A DNA stretch of 64,000 bases, taken from the NCBI RefSeq assembly GCF_037975245.1, contig NC_092570.1, forward strand, positions 2,313,501 to 2,377,500, in the 5' to 3' direction. Shown here one piece after another: positions 1 through 11,000 of this stretch; positions within the stretch are counted from its first letter, which is position 1; each line of letters opens with the position of its first letter. Below the pieces are notes generated by a model. The model had not been told where the DNA came from. It did no database searches and worked only from the letters and a program-made list of their open reading frames with translations. Both the position numbers and the translations under genes were made by a program. This stretch comes from Apostichopus japonicus. Lineage: Eukaryota; Echinodermata; Holothuroidea; Aspidochirotida; Stichopodidae.

Positions 1-980
1 ACTACTGAGTAAAGAGGTTTGTTAATACTGACGAAAACTTCTGGCCCTCATAGCAAAAAAAAATCTGCATGATCATGATACGGAAAATTGATGGTACCAT
101 GAATGGCCAACTTGTCAGCTATCCAGTGATGGATAGCAAGTTTAGCTATAGTGAGAACTTTTATCTAGACTTAGAGAGACCACATTACTTTAGTGTGTAA
201 GTCAATGGGGCTTTTAATAGGCGTATGCTACCACAGGTGTTGTGAATTCTCCTTACATTCAGTCTGGCCATTGTTTTACTATGTACTTTTTTGTTTGTTT
301 TGCTTTCTGTGAATAGAGGAGCAGGTTTTGGGAATTTAACAAGTCACTTTCAAATGATCTCAGTTTTATTAGCAACATTAATGATCACATTTGCCAGATT
401 TTAAGCTGTAATTGTTATCCTAGACATCCCTAACGAGCCTGGGAGTTCTTAAAATGTTAATTCGTTCCACTAGCATTTAATATCCGGAGGATATGGTAAG
501 AAAACATGGAGAGAAGGAGGAGTTGCTGATTATATTCGGATTGTTTCCCTAAAACAGCGTTTTGTACGTTAAAGAGTCAGTCACCAGATCATAATACTTG
601 CCCAATGGAAAGCCAGTCAAATGTTTCAGGGTACAATCATCAGGTCCTGGCCTAGATAGGTGGAAGAAAAACTCAAACAGATTTGTTTAAACCTCGAAAA
701 AAGAATACGAAATAAATTCCTTTTGAAAGCTCCAGGCTGATAAATACAACACGGATTAGTCTACTACGGTACTATTTGGTGATAGAATGGAAGCACAAAA
801 TTTTCTCTGAAAATATCTTCGTTTTTAAAGCACTTAGTATGATTTGAATGGTAGAGACTTAATAAGGAGGGTGTGCAATCGCCAGAGACATGATTTAAAT
901 ACCATTTGTCATGAAGACTTTACTTTGGTAGAGGAAATGAGGATATTTTTTTCTTGGAGTTTCAACCCTTGAGTTAGTTG
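1..980. other. intergenic, no gene seen
   Basis: No open frame above about 60 codons and no recognisable domain on either strand. The stretch is ordinary AT-rich DNA; I see nothing I can name. Confidence 0.5.
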
Positions 981-984
981 TATC

Positions 985-1215
985 CTAACACATACTAGTT
1001 TATCTGGATTTTCTTTATATCAACCAGATAAAGTTTTATCTGGCCCAGATCTGGATGCAATAACATTTAACCAGATAAAATTTTATATGGGCCATATAAA
1101 ACTTTATTTCATATCAAGTTATATCTGCCCAATTTTTTATCTGGCCAAATATAAATTCCAGATCTGGAGCAGATCTGGCCCAGATTGAAATTCCAGATCT
1201 GGGCCAGATCGTATT
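985..1215. repeat. degenerate ATCTGG / CCAGAT repeat
   Basis: Short words ATCTGG and CCAGAT recur on both strands many times in about 230 bp, including perfect palindromes such as CCAGATCTGG. Spacing is irregular, so this is a degenerate cryptic repeat rather than a clean tandem array. Confidence 0.6.
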
Positions 1216-1255
1216 GAGGATATCAGTGAACTCACTGATAAACTGGAATCCAGAT

Positions 1256-1770
1256 GCTTTGATATAGAAACTAAACTTGATGAGTGACAGAAAGAGAATT
1301 TGGAACTAAACCAAACAAATCACAAACATCTATAGGAAGATCAGCAGTAGACCCAGATATCACTAAATGATATGGAACAGTACTCCAGAAGGAACAATGT
1401 TCGGGAGTTTGGAATAAAAGAAAATATTGGGGGAAATGCCAGTGAAGTCATCCTAAACATGGCAAAAGAAAGATTAGCCAAGAACAGCTACAGCAGAACG
1501 ATATAGATCGTTGCCACCGTGTTGGTAAAATGTATCCTGGTACCAGCCGCCATATCATCGTCAAATTCATACCGTATCAACAAAAACAACTTATACAGAC
1601 TAGACGAAAGTTGAAGTCAACCAGGTATTGTAATTAAGGAGGATAACACCTGGGCATACCACAGTCTTTGAACCAAACCCATAAACCTGCAAAAGCCATC
1701 AACTGCACTGTGGATGATGGACGAGTTACAGCGTTGGTAAAGATGGACGACCAACAAGAAATTTAAAGTA
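1256..1770 (+). pseudogene. degenerate LINE (L1-like) ORF1 fragment
   Basis: From about 1371 the plus strand reads MEQYSRRNNVREFGI, then a segment with EVILNMAKERLA. After a one-base frame change it reads IDRCHRVG, then RHIIVKF and QTRRKLKS. This order (QYSRRNN-R-x-F-G, then D-R-x-H-R-V-G, then R-x-I-I-V-K-F, then RRKLK) is the RNA-binding core of L1-type ORF1 proteins (Transposase_22 family). In-frame stops and the frame change show it is dead. No reverse transcriptase is seen nearby, so it is an isolated 5' fragment of a non-LTR retrotransposon. Confidence 0.75.
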
Positions 1771-2129
1771 ACCATCAACCCTTGTTTCTGATCTCATGAA
1801 TATAAACCAATGGTATTTATTCGGAATATTTGTTATTTCACTTGCCACTCGCAGTTCAGCTTGATTTTGTTTTGTATTGTAAGACAATTTTTTTGTACCA
1901 TCATGGAAATGTTGCTTTAATTATGAGATTTCATCGCATACTAGTTGGGTATCATATTACATATAATATTTCGTATTACTCACAAATGAATTTCCTCTTC
2001 TTGCAGTGACATCGAAAAACGTTTACAATGGGTGATATATTTCCATTTTCAAATATACCGGATGAAGATATGTTTTGTATTGAATTCCGGTTTTCACTTT
2101 GACAGTAACTTGTCCAATTTATAGAGGGA

Positions 2130-2391
2130 AAGTTACAACTTTAACTTTATCATTATTATTGTCATTATTATTATCATTATTATTGTAACAACTTCTCCAA
2201 ATATTATAACCAATATGGAAAGGCAATAACACGGCAAATGATTGTATGTCATGCATGCGATGTAATAACCGATACATGCCTATATGGTATGTACAATAAC
2301 ATGTTGAACGCGCGAAAAAATGTTGATTATATTTTTCACGCAAGTCATTACAGCCCCCCCCCCCCAATCAAATTGGGCTCCTACGCCTATG
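2130..2391 (-). mobile_element. truncated MITE of the CATAGGCGTAGGAG family
   Basis: The right end reads CTCCTACGCCTATG, preceded by AATCAAATTGGG, matching in reverse the left ends of the copies at 37487 and 42765. Inside are the shared words for the GCATGC/ATATAGG region and a (TTATCA)-like simple repeat that the other copies carry near their middle. The other terminal repeat is missing, so this copy is truncated. Confidence 0.6.
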
Positions 2392-2559
2392 TGTGTACTT
2401 ATGCGATGACTTTAATATTAATCTTCTTAACTATTAAAATCATATCGGTACCAGAGTCTTACTAGATGTGGTTTTTTTTCTACAAAAGAACAAAAACAAA
2501 AAACAGCCCAAGGGCACTGTGGTTCCTTGCTTGGGGTATATGACAATACACATAATATT

Positions 2560-4030
2560 ATCAAGCAAGATTGGTCTCAAATAGTCCAAGTAATTGTGGT
2601 CCTACATGTTCCCATAAAGTAACCAACACTATAGCCAACACTTTTGTGATCACAAAATGTGATCAGATTTTTTATCAAAAGGCACTTTTGAGATCTAAAT
2701 ATGGCGTCGAAAATGTAAGAAGTATAAGAGATCTACAAGCGTGTCAACAGATATGATAACATTGGTGACCTCAGATGACATGACCTTTAAGTTTCAAAAT
2801 GTTCCACCACCCCATTCACAACTTGTCCCAAAATATCAACCATGTCACACCTTGGCATTGAGATTTAATTGCATTAAATGTCAAAAAATTAACTTTAAAC
2901 TTGTATACATAACTTCACACACAAAGGTCACCCGGAGGTCAACCAATTGACATTTTTGATCGGTGAGACCTAAATAGAGCATGACTGTAAAAATTCAAAC
3001 ACTTTTTCTTTGCCCATTTTCTACCCCCAAAATACTACTTTTTTAACATTAGCTGACCTTTGGTGACGTTGGATCACATGACCATTAATTTTGAAAATAT
3101 TCCCCTATACCATTTGCAACTTGTCCAAAAAAATCAACCTTGTCACACCTTGGCACTGGGAGTTATTGCATTAAATGTGTGAAAATTAACTTTGACCTCA
3201 TATAACTTCGCACACGAAGGTCACACGGGGGTCAACCCATTGACATTTATGATCAAAAGGTACCTTTAACATCTGAAAATAGCATCGAAACTGTAAAAAT
3301 CCACAAAACACGAAAAGGTCACCAGAGGTCAAATTGAGGTCAGGGGGTCACCCAGATGCGGGTCGACAAATGGATTACATTGAAGCAACTCCCAACCCTA
3401 ACGGACAATTTGTTTTCAAGTTATCGCAAAAATACTAGTTTTTTTATCATTAATTGAACTTTGGTGACCTTGTATCACATGACCGTTATGTTGGAAAATA
3501 TTCCCCTATACCATTTGCAACTACTCCAAAAATATCAAGCTTGTCACACCTTGGAACTGGGAGTTATTGCATTAAATGTCTGAAAATTAACTTTGACCTC
3601 ATATAACTTCACACACGAAGGTCACACGGGGGTCAACCCATCGACATTTATGATCAGAAGGTACCTTTAACATCTGAAAATAGCATCAAAACTGTAAAAA
3701 TCCACAAAACACAAAAAGGTCACCAGAGGTCAAATTGAGGTCAAGGGTCACCCAGATGCAGGTCGACAATTGGATTACATTGAAGCAACTCCCAACCCTA
3801 ACGGACAATTTGTTTTCAAGTTATCGCAAAAATACTAGTTTTTTATCATTAATTGACCTTTGGTGACCTCGGATCACATGACCGTTAAGTTTGAAAATGC
3901 TCCCCTAACCAGTTCACAACTTGTCCCAAAATATCAATCTTGTCGCACATTGGCACTGGGAGTTATTGCAGTTTTAATATTTTCGGTTTTTGGACCATAA
4001 CTGACCTTTGGTGACCTTTGTGGGCACCAG
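2560..4030. repeat. ~400-bp tandem repeat, GGTCA-rich
   Basis: The words GACCTTTGGTGACC then GGATCACATGACC recur near 3055, 3455 and 3855, a period of 400 bp, with two nearly identical full units and a third partial one. A diverged, shortened copy begins near 2763. Each unit carries several GGTCA half-words, for example GGTCACCAGAGGTCA. No protein coding is evident. Confidence 0.8.
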
Positions 4031-4133
4031 AAACAATAGGGCACACCTTCTCCATATGGCGGATCTATAGTCCAAGTTTGGCCTCAATCCAACATTCCCT
4101 TATTGAGATAGAGCGTACCCAAGCAAGTGTCAC

Positions 4134-4560
4134 AGACACACACACACACACACATACACACATACGCGCATTATGGTACTAGTGAGGACTCTGACTCCTT
4201 ACCTGCTTGTGAGGACTCCTACTTAGGTATACACTAGCAACTTTTAACGTCGTTACTGAGCATAATTCCACCATACTCTAACATACCAGCTATAGCAATG
4301 TTTGCATTTTCATTTCTTTGAGCATGTGATATTTCCTATATAACTGAGGACTAGCACACTACAGGTATTTAAAGCCTTCTGAGGACTTGCATGGGGCAAG
4401 TATTTAAAGACTTCCGAGGACTTGGATGAGCCAAGTATTTAAAGTCTTCTGAGGACTCCTTCACAAAGCGTATTTAAAACTACTAAGGACTCATTAACTT
4501 CTATTAAATGAATTCCGAGGACTCGCAAGTATCTCATACGGACTATCATATGTGACAAGG
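4134..4560. repeat. (AC)n microsatellite and GAGGACT-type repeats
   Basis: A short (AC)n run at 4134-4165 is followed by at least eight GAGGACT or close variants (AAGGACT, GAGGACTT). Between 4365 and 4530 they fall about 45-60 bp apart with an intervening AAGTATTTAAAG word. Related AGTCCTC/GAGGAC words occur again at 21470-22000. Confidence 0.6.
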
Positions 4561-5766
4561 AAATGGCTTCAGTGAGATGTTTTTTTCAAAACCGTGCTCG
4601 GACAATTGATTTATTTCTTGTTTATCTAGGGAATTCAACATCAATACCTTTTCAATTCACCACAAGTATGTTGGGTATGGAATGGGTGGTGAGGGAGTCA
4701 GTTCTGGTAAGGTGGGGTGGACATTGAAATTTTGCAATGGGGCATTGAAATATGTTAGAAGCTTTTAGGAAAACATCTCAGATTGTGCTATGAACACTCT
4801 AAAAATTAAAAATACTTCACATAGATGGACAAAGAAAAGATTACACATTTAAAAGTTCTGTCTTTCTTGGATAAGTTTAATGATGCCTGCTGCAGTAACC
4901 AAGAGTAACTTTTACAGATCATGCAGTGAGAGAGAATGTGTTCTAGAAACAATGAGTATTCTGTACTTCATATCATTTATGCAGCTATGAATGATCCTTG
5001 CAGCAATTGGTAAGAGTTGCATCAGACTAGGAGTTGTCAGTCAAGTCTCATACTTAAACAAAGCAGTTAAATCAGAAATCCATGGACATCAAACCTCTCC
5101 TGTTGATTAAAACATAATGAAATAGGGCCATTCTCTGGCATATGAACTGACAGGAAATCAATTCAGTTTTTATCAGAACCCAACTACACAGTTTCTATAT
5201 AGATTAGATTGTTTTTGCTTTAACTATATCTAGAAATAATTTTCAGTAGTTCACTTTCACATGGATCATGTTTTTACTTAGTTCAGTAAAGTTTCGTTTC
5301 CTGAGGAAAAGATTTCTGTTCTAATTCTTCATTAATACTGGATGCTAATTAGCATAATTATGATGTCACACATATGACCAAATTATCACGAAAGTTTTCA
5401 TTAAAAGTAATTAGTGCATCTGACCTAATGTCCATACAGGACATGCAACTTTTCTTGGTAAAGACTGTTCTTCTGCAAAATATCTAGTCAAATACTTATT
5501 CCAACAATTAATTAATAGAATAAGTGGTCACATGTGTGACACTGAAGCCTCACTGGGCTGATGCTAACTGTTTGCACTACGGATGTATTGTAGAACTTCA
5601 TTCATATTGTAAACGTATCAGATCCAATGCTGTCAACTAGCTTTCTAAAACAATGTCCCTGAACTTATTTTTGGTAAATTGGGGGAGTGTTTGTTGTGTA
5701 AACTCCATGGCATACTGTTCTCTACAAGACTACCTTCAACAATATGAGATAAAATGTAGACTTATT
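4561..5766. other. intergenic, no gene seen
   Basis: AT-rich sequence without a supportable exon, RNA gene or mobile element. Confidence 0.5.
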
Positions 5767-5963
5767 ACTAGGTCTACTGACTTCTACAGCATTAAATACA
5801 ATCCCTTCTCTGTCAAAACAATAACTAAAAAACAAGCTTACAGCTTGGTATAAGGGTGTCTAAAAACTAGGTCTACTGACTTCTACAGCATTAAATACAA
5901 TCCCTTCTCTGTCAAAACAATAACTAAAAAACAAGCTTACAGCTTGGTAAGGGTGCCTAAAAA
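5767..5963. repeat. 99-bp direct tandem duplication
   Basis: The segment beginning ACTAGGTCTACTGACTTC at 5767 recurs at 5866. The first about 84 bases are identical and the copies differ only near the AAGGGTG(T/C)CTAAAA ends. The near-identity marks a recent duplication. No conserved protein is evident. Confidence 0.85.
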
Positions 5964-6745
5964 TTTAACCTGGCAACATGCAACATCCACCTGCCATTTT
6001 GCATTGCTCCTGATTGGTACCAAATGTGTAGGCCTAGCTGAGACCCAATCTACACTATACTGTACATTAATCTCTGGTCAACCATGTAAGTAAAGTGTAC
6101 TCGACAGATCTTTTTACTTTTAGTATCAGCATTATTCATCTCAGTCTTAATAAATAGTGTTGAAAAGTCTCTACCATGATTATTAGACTATTGCTCAGAC
6201 AAAACAAAATGGCAATGATACCTGTTGTATAGTGTAACTGTAACTTCACTAAATTTTGCAAGATGTTAGCAGTTTTGGTTAAACATATATAGTAATTGAG
6301 TTACTTAGAAATGTCTTAATTGGTCTCAAGATTGGAGGCTTGTTACATACTTATCATGCAAATCCAATAAAATCCCACCTCCCCCCCCCCCCCGCAAATT
6401 GTTGGAGGGTTTGGTAAAATTAATCCATTTAAAATTTGATTGTCTTTACTAGGCTTTTCATCAAGACATTCCATGTACTCAATGAACAAAAACAGCTAAA
6501 AACAGAAATCTGTGAACACCAAAACTCTTTGTTTAAAACACAAAACAAAATAGCAACAAAAAAAAAAGTTTGAAATAGCAAATACTGTTGTATCTGAAGA
6601 CATGCTGAAGGCAAACTGTCCAGGTAAACGTAGAGGCAAAAACGTTGGCATTATTGTAAGTGGCAAAAGTTCACTCTCTGAGATGATTTTGTCAGGTACA
6701 AAAAGGTTTAAACTTTGTAAAATGGCCACTTCAGCTTACACAATT
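5964..6745. other. intergenic / 3' flank of the SET-recombinase-like gene
   Basis: Contains a C-run near 6380 and otherwise AT-rich DNA. It should include the 3' untranslated region of the minus-strand gene that stops at 6746, but I could not place a convincing poly(A) signal. Confidence 0.4.
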
Positions 6746-6948
6746 TTACTTCTTTTTCTGCTGAATGATGTTGTAAACTTTATACTTTATGCTCTTCCAG
6801 TCTTTGGTTGCAAGAGCTGGATATTTTCGCCTCAATGCTTCGCACTCAGACTTTCTCGGAACCCTTTGAACCCGAATATGTTTTTCAAAGTGTTTTTCAA
6901 TTGTTGCTGTTTGGTTTCTTCTCCATCTGACTCTTTGTTTAGGACTGC
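6746..6948 (-). CDS. C-terminal basic domain exon
   Basis: Acceptor TTTATTTGCAG at 6948; stop TAA at 6746-6748. Encodes [20 protein letters not shown], then [20 protein letters not shown], then [10 protein letters not shown]. The layout (W at the start, a conserved V-P-x-K-x-E-C, then W-K-x-I-K-x-x-V-x-N) is a small helical module I recall at the C terminus of related recombinase-like proteins. It resembles Myb/SANT-type DNA-binding helices, but that is inference. Confidence 0.72.
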
Positions 6949-7119
6949 CTGCAAATAAAAAAAACAATGGTAAAATATAGTCATCACATTCATCAATGTT
7001 AAAGCTGGAGTTCTTTTTTGTTGCTTTTTCAAGTTTTGGGCATTCTAATGCATTATTCAAAATAGCAGACAATGTTGTATAAAATGATTCTATGGCAGCT
7101 GATATACAATGGTATTAAA

Positions 7120-7165
<46 letters not shown>

Positions 7166-7964
7166 TATTCCAATATATTTTCTAAAACTTACTCCTTATT
7201 TGTCAATTATGAGTCATATCTTATTTCTCTGGTTTTGTCTAATAATATATATATATATATATATTTACATAAACAAGAAAGAATCAGGACTGCAAGAAGA
7301 GTGCTCTATGCTATAATAGCAGAGCCTAAACATATAAGTATATGCCTTGGTAAGTACAGCTGTAACTCGGAGTTTCACGCCCTTAGGGTGGCGATCGTCA
7401 GACAACTGAACAAATACTCGCTGCGCGGGTATATTCTATGGGGAACACGAACCTTATTTCTTACGTGCACGGTTCATTGGTTTGAGCCTATTGTGGCGAC
7501 ACTTGGAGATGAATTCAGATCTCTTATTGAGTAAATGCGGGTTTTTAGATAGGAGGATACAGAGCTTCTCATCAATACAAAGGTTACATTGACCGGATCT
7601 ACGCATGCGTGTATTGGAATGCTTAAATACGTTCCACTAAATAACGAAGGGGGCACCCTTACGCTTCAGGTCCCATATATGTTTGGAAAGCTCTGTTTCT
7701 CTCTCGTAACGCTCATGACGTAAGGACTTACTGTGGTTACTGTACCTTTGCTTAAAGGGGCCACTCGATAGCCCTATGTATGATTTGGTGTCATGACCAG
7801 TAGTAACATCGGCCCTATATATGACACTGCTCACCAAGCAAATCCCGTTGAGGGGGCAATTATGTTTTTCTCTACAATTGCATATGAACTGTGCACGTAA
7901 GAAATAAGGTTCGTGTTCCCCACAGAATATACCCGCGCAGCGAGTATTTGTTCATTTGTTCAGT

Positions 7965-8042
<78 letters not shown>

Positions 8043-11000
8043 CCACATTGCTCTACTTAACTGACCTTTCTTTTTAGTTGATGCATGGCTGTCACTCTCT
8101 TCTTCACTTTCGTGAATTTCATTTTGTCCTTCCTTGTCTTCAGTTTCCAAATCTTCTTCATCATATGGTAATTCAGATTCTCCCTCTGATTCATCAGTAT
8201 AGCTTGGATCTAAGCCGAATAATAATTAGAGATTAATTAAGAGCAAGCAATAGTATGATGCTACTCAAAACACTCTACTGTGGACCAGGTACTTTATCAT
8301 TAATTCAATAACATGACATTTTTGACACAGCTGACATAATGCATCAAGAGGGAGATAACAAACTTTATATTGGGATTGTAGAATAGAATCTTCACTCACC
8401 ATCAAGAGGAACCTCAATTTCATCTAACTTCTTGTCTTTGAACTCCCCCACAGCACCCTTCTCCATTAATAGAAGCAGTCGTGCCACTTTAGCCATTTGT
8501 AGAGTATTTTCGGGCAGTCTATAATATTCTCGATGCACACGTATGTCATGCCCTAAGAATCCCGCCAGGACATCTAATTCATGGTCCTTCAAACATAGGA
8601 TCTGGGAAACAGTGGCAATTTGTTTTCTTAATTTTGTTGATGTGAGGTTAGACGGATGCTTTGCACCTGACTTCAGTGCATACTTCCGTATGCAATCAGC
8701 TCCCCTCAATGGTTCCATAGAAGAGAAGTTTGGGCGGGCAAAGAAATAATCATTCGTCTCGCTGACTCCAATGAGGGTTCTCTTAGCAGCCAACAGTTCC
8801 ATCACCTGTACCATTTCCTTTGTGAGAAGGACAGGCACTTTTCTCCCTCGTTTTCCCCTGATCTCAATGCGTTCAAGCTTGTTACACAATGTCTTCTCCC
8901 AAGATGATAGAGAGTCCATTACATCATCATTTCCTTGATCATGACATCTGCGTTCAAAGTCAGCCAGCTTTATTCTTTGCACTTCACCACTTCTGCGTCG
9001 ATTGAAGAGAATTAGCTTGCTCAGAGTTGCTTCAGCTAATGCATACCATGCTGTTACATCATCAGACAAGGCCAACAGCTTCTGTTTCTCTTCTATTACC
9101 TCAGACAATTTAGCGTGTAGTTGTCTGATGTCCTCTGATAGTGGTAGCATGTTTGGCTTGTTCCACTTGCGTTCTTCCAGTGTTGTCCTGGCACCTGTTC
9201 CCACTTTATGAGCCCACTCAATAACTGCCAGCTTTGAAAATTTATCTGCCTGATCCTCTTTAACTGGATCTTCTGATTTGATGCACTCAGCCTTCACAAT
9301 CAAAGCACATGTCTGAAGTGAATGACCCAACTTAAGAGCTAACGATGGTGTCTTATACTTCCCAGTTTGGGGGTCTAATCCTGCCAGGTTTCGAACAGCT
9401 TCTAATACCGTATCAAACTGTTTTGGACTAATACAGTCATATAAGGACTTCACATCAGGTTTTGTTTCCTTGATTTTCAGCAGTAGTCTTGCAAGTTCAC
9501 GCATTTTCTGACTAATGTAACCCACTTGATGTCTTTCATGACCTAGTTTGGCAAACATTCGTTCCCCATACTGAACAATAATGTGATCATGTCTAGCAGC
9601 AAACGATATGCTATCGTAAGTCATAGATGCAAAAACTGTGTCTTTAAAACTCTGTGATACTTCCTGTGAAAATGGTAGGAGCAGAGCAGATGTTGACTGG
9701 TGTCTCTTGTCTTTCATGGTTGACTCAGATGCCATGAAACAATTCTTCTTATGCTTCCATAGGTTATCTCTGGAGAAGTAACCAAAGCAGAGGTTACAGG
9801 GAAGGAACTCATCATGTGACTGGTCAAAAGGTGTCCGTCTTGCAGGAATCAAACAGCCACTGCCAGACTGCCAAACTTCAACATTATGGCTATGGTTCCC
9901 CTTGTTTCTTAACAGGGTTAAGAGTTCTTTACGCTTACATGACCCCTTTATCGTAACTCAAAGCTTCAGCAACTTCTTTTTCCTTCAAATGAACTTGTTC
10001 AAGGTGTCTTGGGAGTTTTGCATAGGTTTTCATACAGTACACACAGTACTGGTGTTTGTCCCATTTCCTTTTCCCTTTGTTGTGTGTTTTCATGACCTTT
10101 ATGCTGGAAGAAGCAGGTGCAACATTTTCCTTTTCACATCTTTTTCCTGGCTTAGACCCCCTGGCATCCTCAGCTTCAACATCACTCTCTGGTGACCAGT
10201 TACCAGCATCGCTGCTACTGTCTTGTTCTATGTGATCATGCGAATTGGAAACAGTAGCGGTGGTTCTCAACACTGCAGAATCCTTTTTGTTTGGTGATTT
10301 GGAGGATTCAGTTGATGTTTCTCCCCAAAGACTACTTCCAAGTCGTCTCTGTTGTGAAGTTGGCATGGGAATGATGTATGAGCAATCACTGTCACTATCT
10401 GAGTATGGCACAAGTGTTGAAAAGATTCCCTGTAAATGGAAGCAAACAACGTGCATGAGAGTTTTTATTAATGATACAATGACATAGTTGAGATCTTAAT
10501 AAAAGTAAGGAGTGGTTCAATAAAGAAAATGTAAACTAATCTACAACCTTTAATAAGTAGCCAATGAAGTAGTCATTTATGTGAATCAAAACAATGAAAC
10601 ACACCAACTAATTTAAAATATAAATTTACTTCATCACTCATATCTTAATGCTGTGATTGATATTATCTAATGAGAGTCAATGGATAACTAACAGGTTGTT
10701 ATGATTAATGACAGTTTCTTCGTCTAAAAATGTTATTGTTATTCACTTTCTACTTGATTGTTAAAATATTATATACCTTTCCTCCCACTGCGATTTCATC
10801 AATGTCACTTTCATCATTTTCACTTTCATCTAAAGGGATAACACCTCCCCCAGAAGTTATGTCACAGCATTTGTCCTGCAATTGAAGAAATATGACATCC
10901 ATAATAACCAGTAATGGCAGTTCACTCAGCCAATCTTACAACATTACCACAAAATGGTCTACGTGCATTTGGGAAACAAAATGCCCTCATTCTTACTTAA

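Noticed and set aside
6602-6958. 118-codon plus-strand frame
   Set aside because: It is the antisense shadow of the C-terminal exon of the minus-strand gene (6746-6948).
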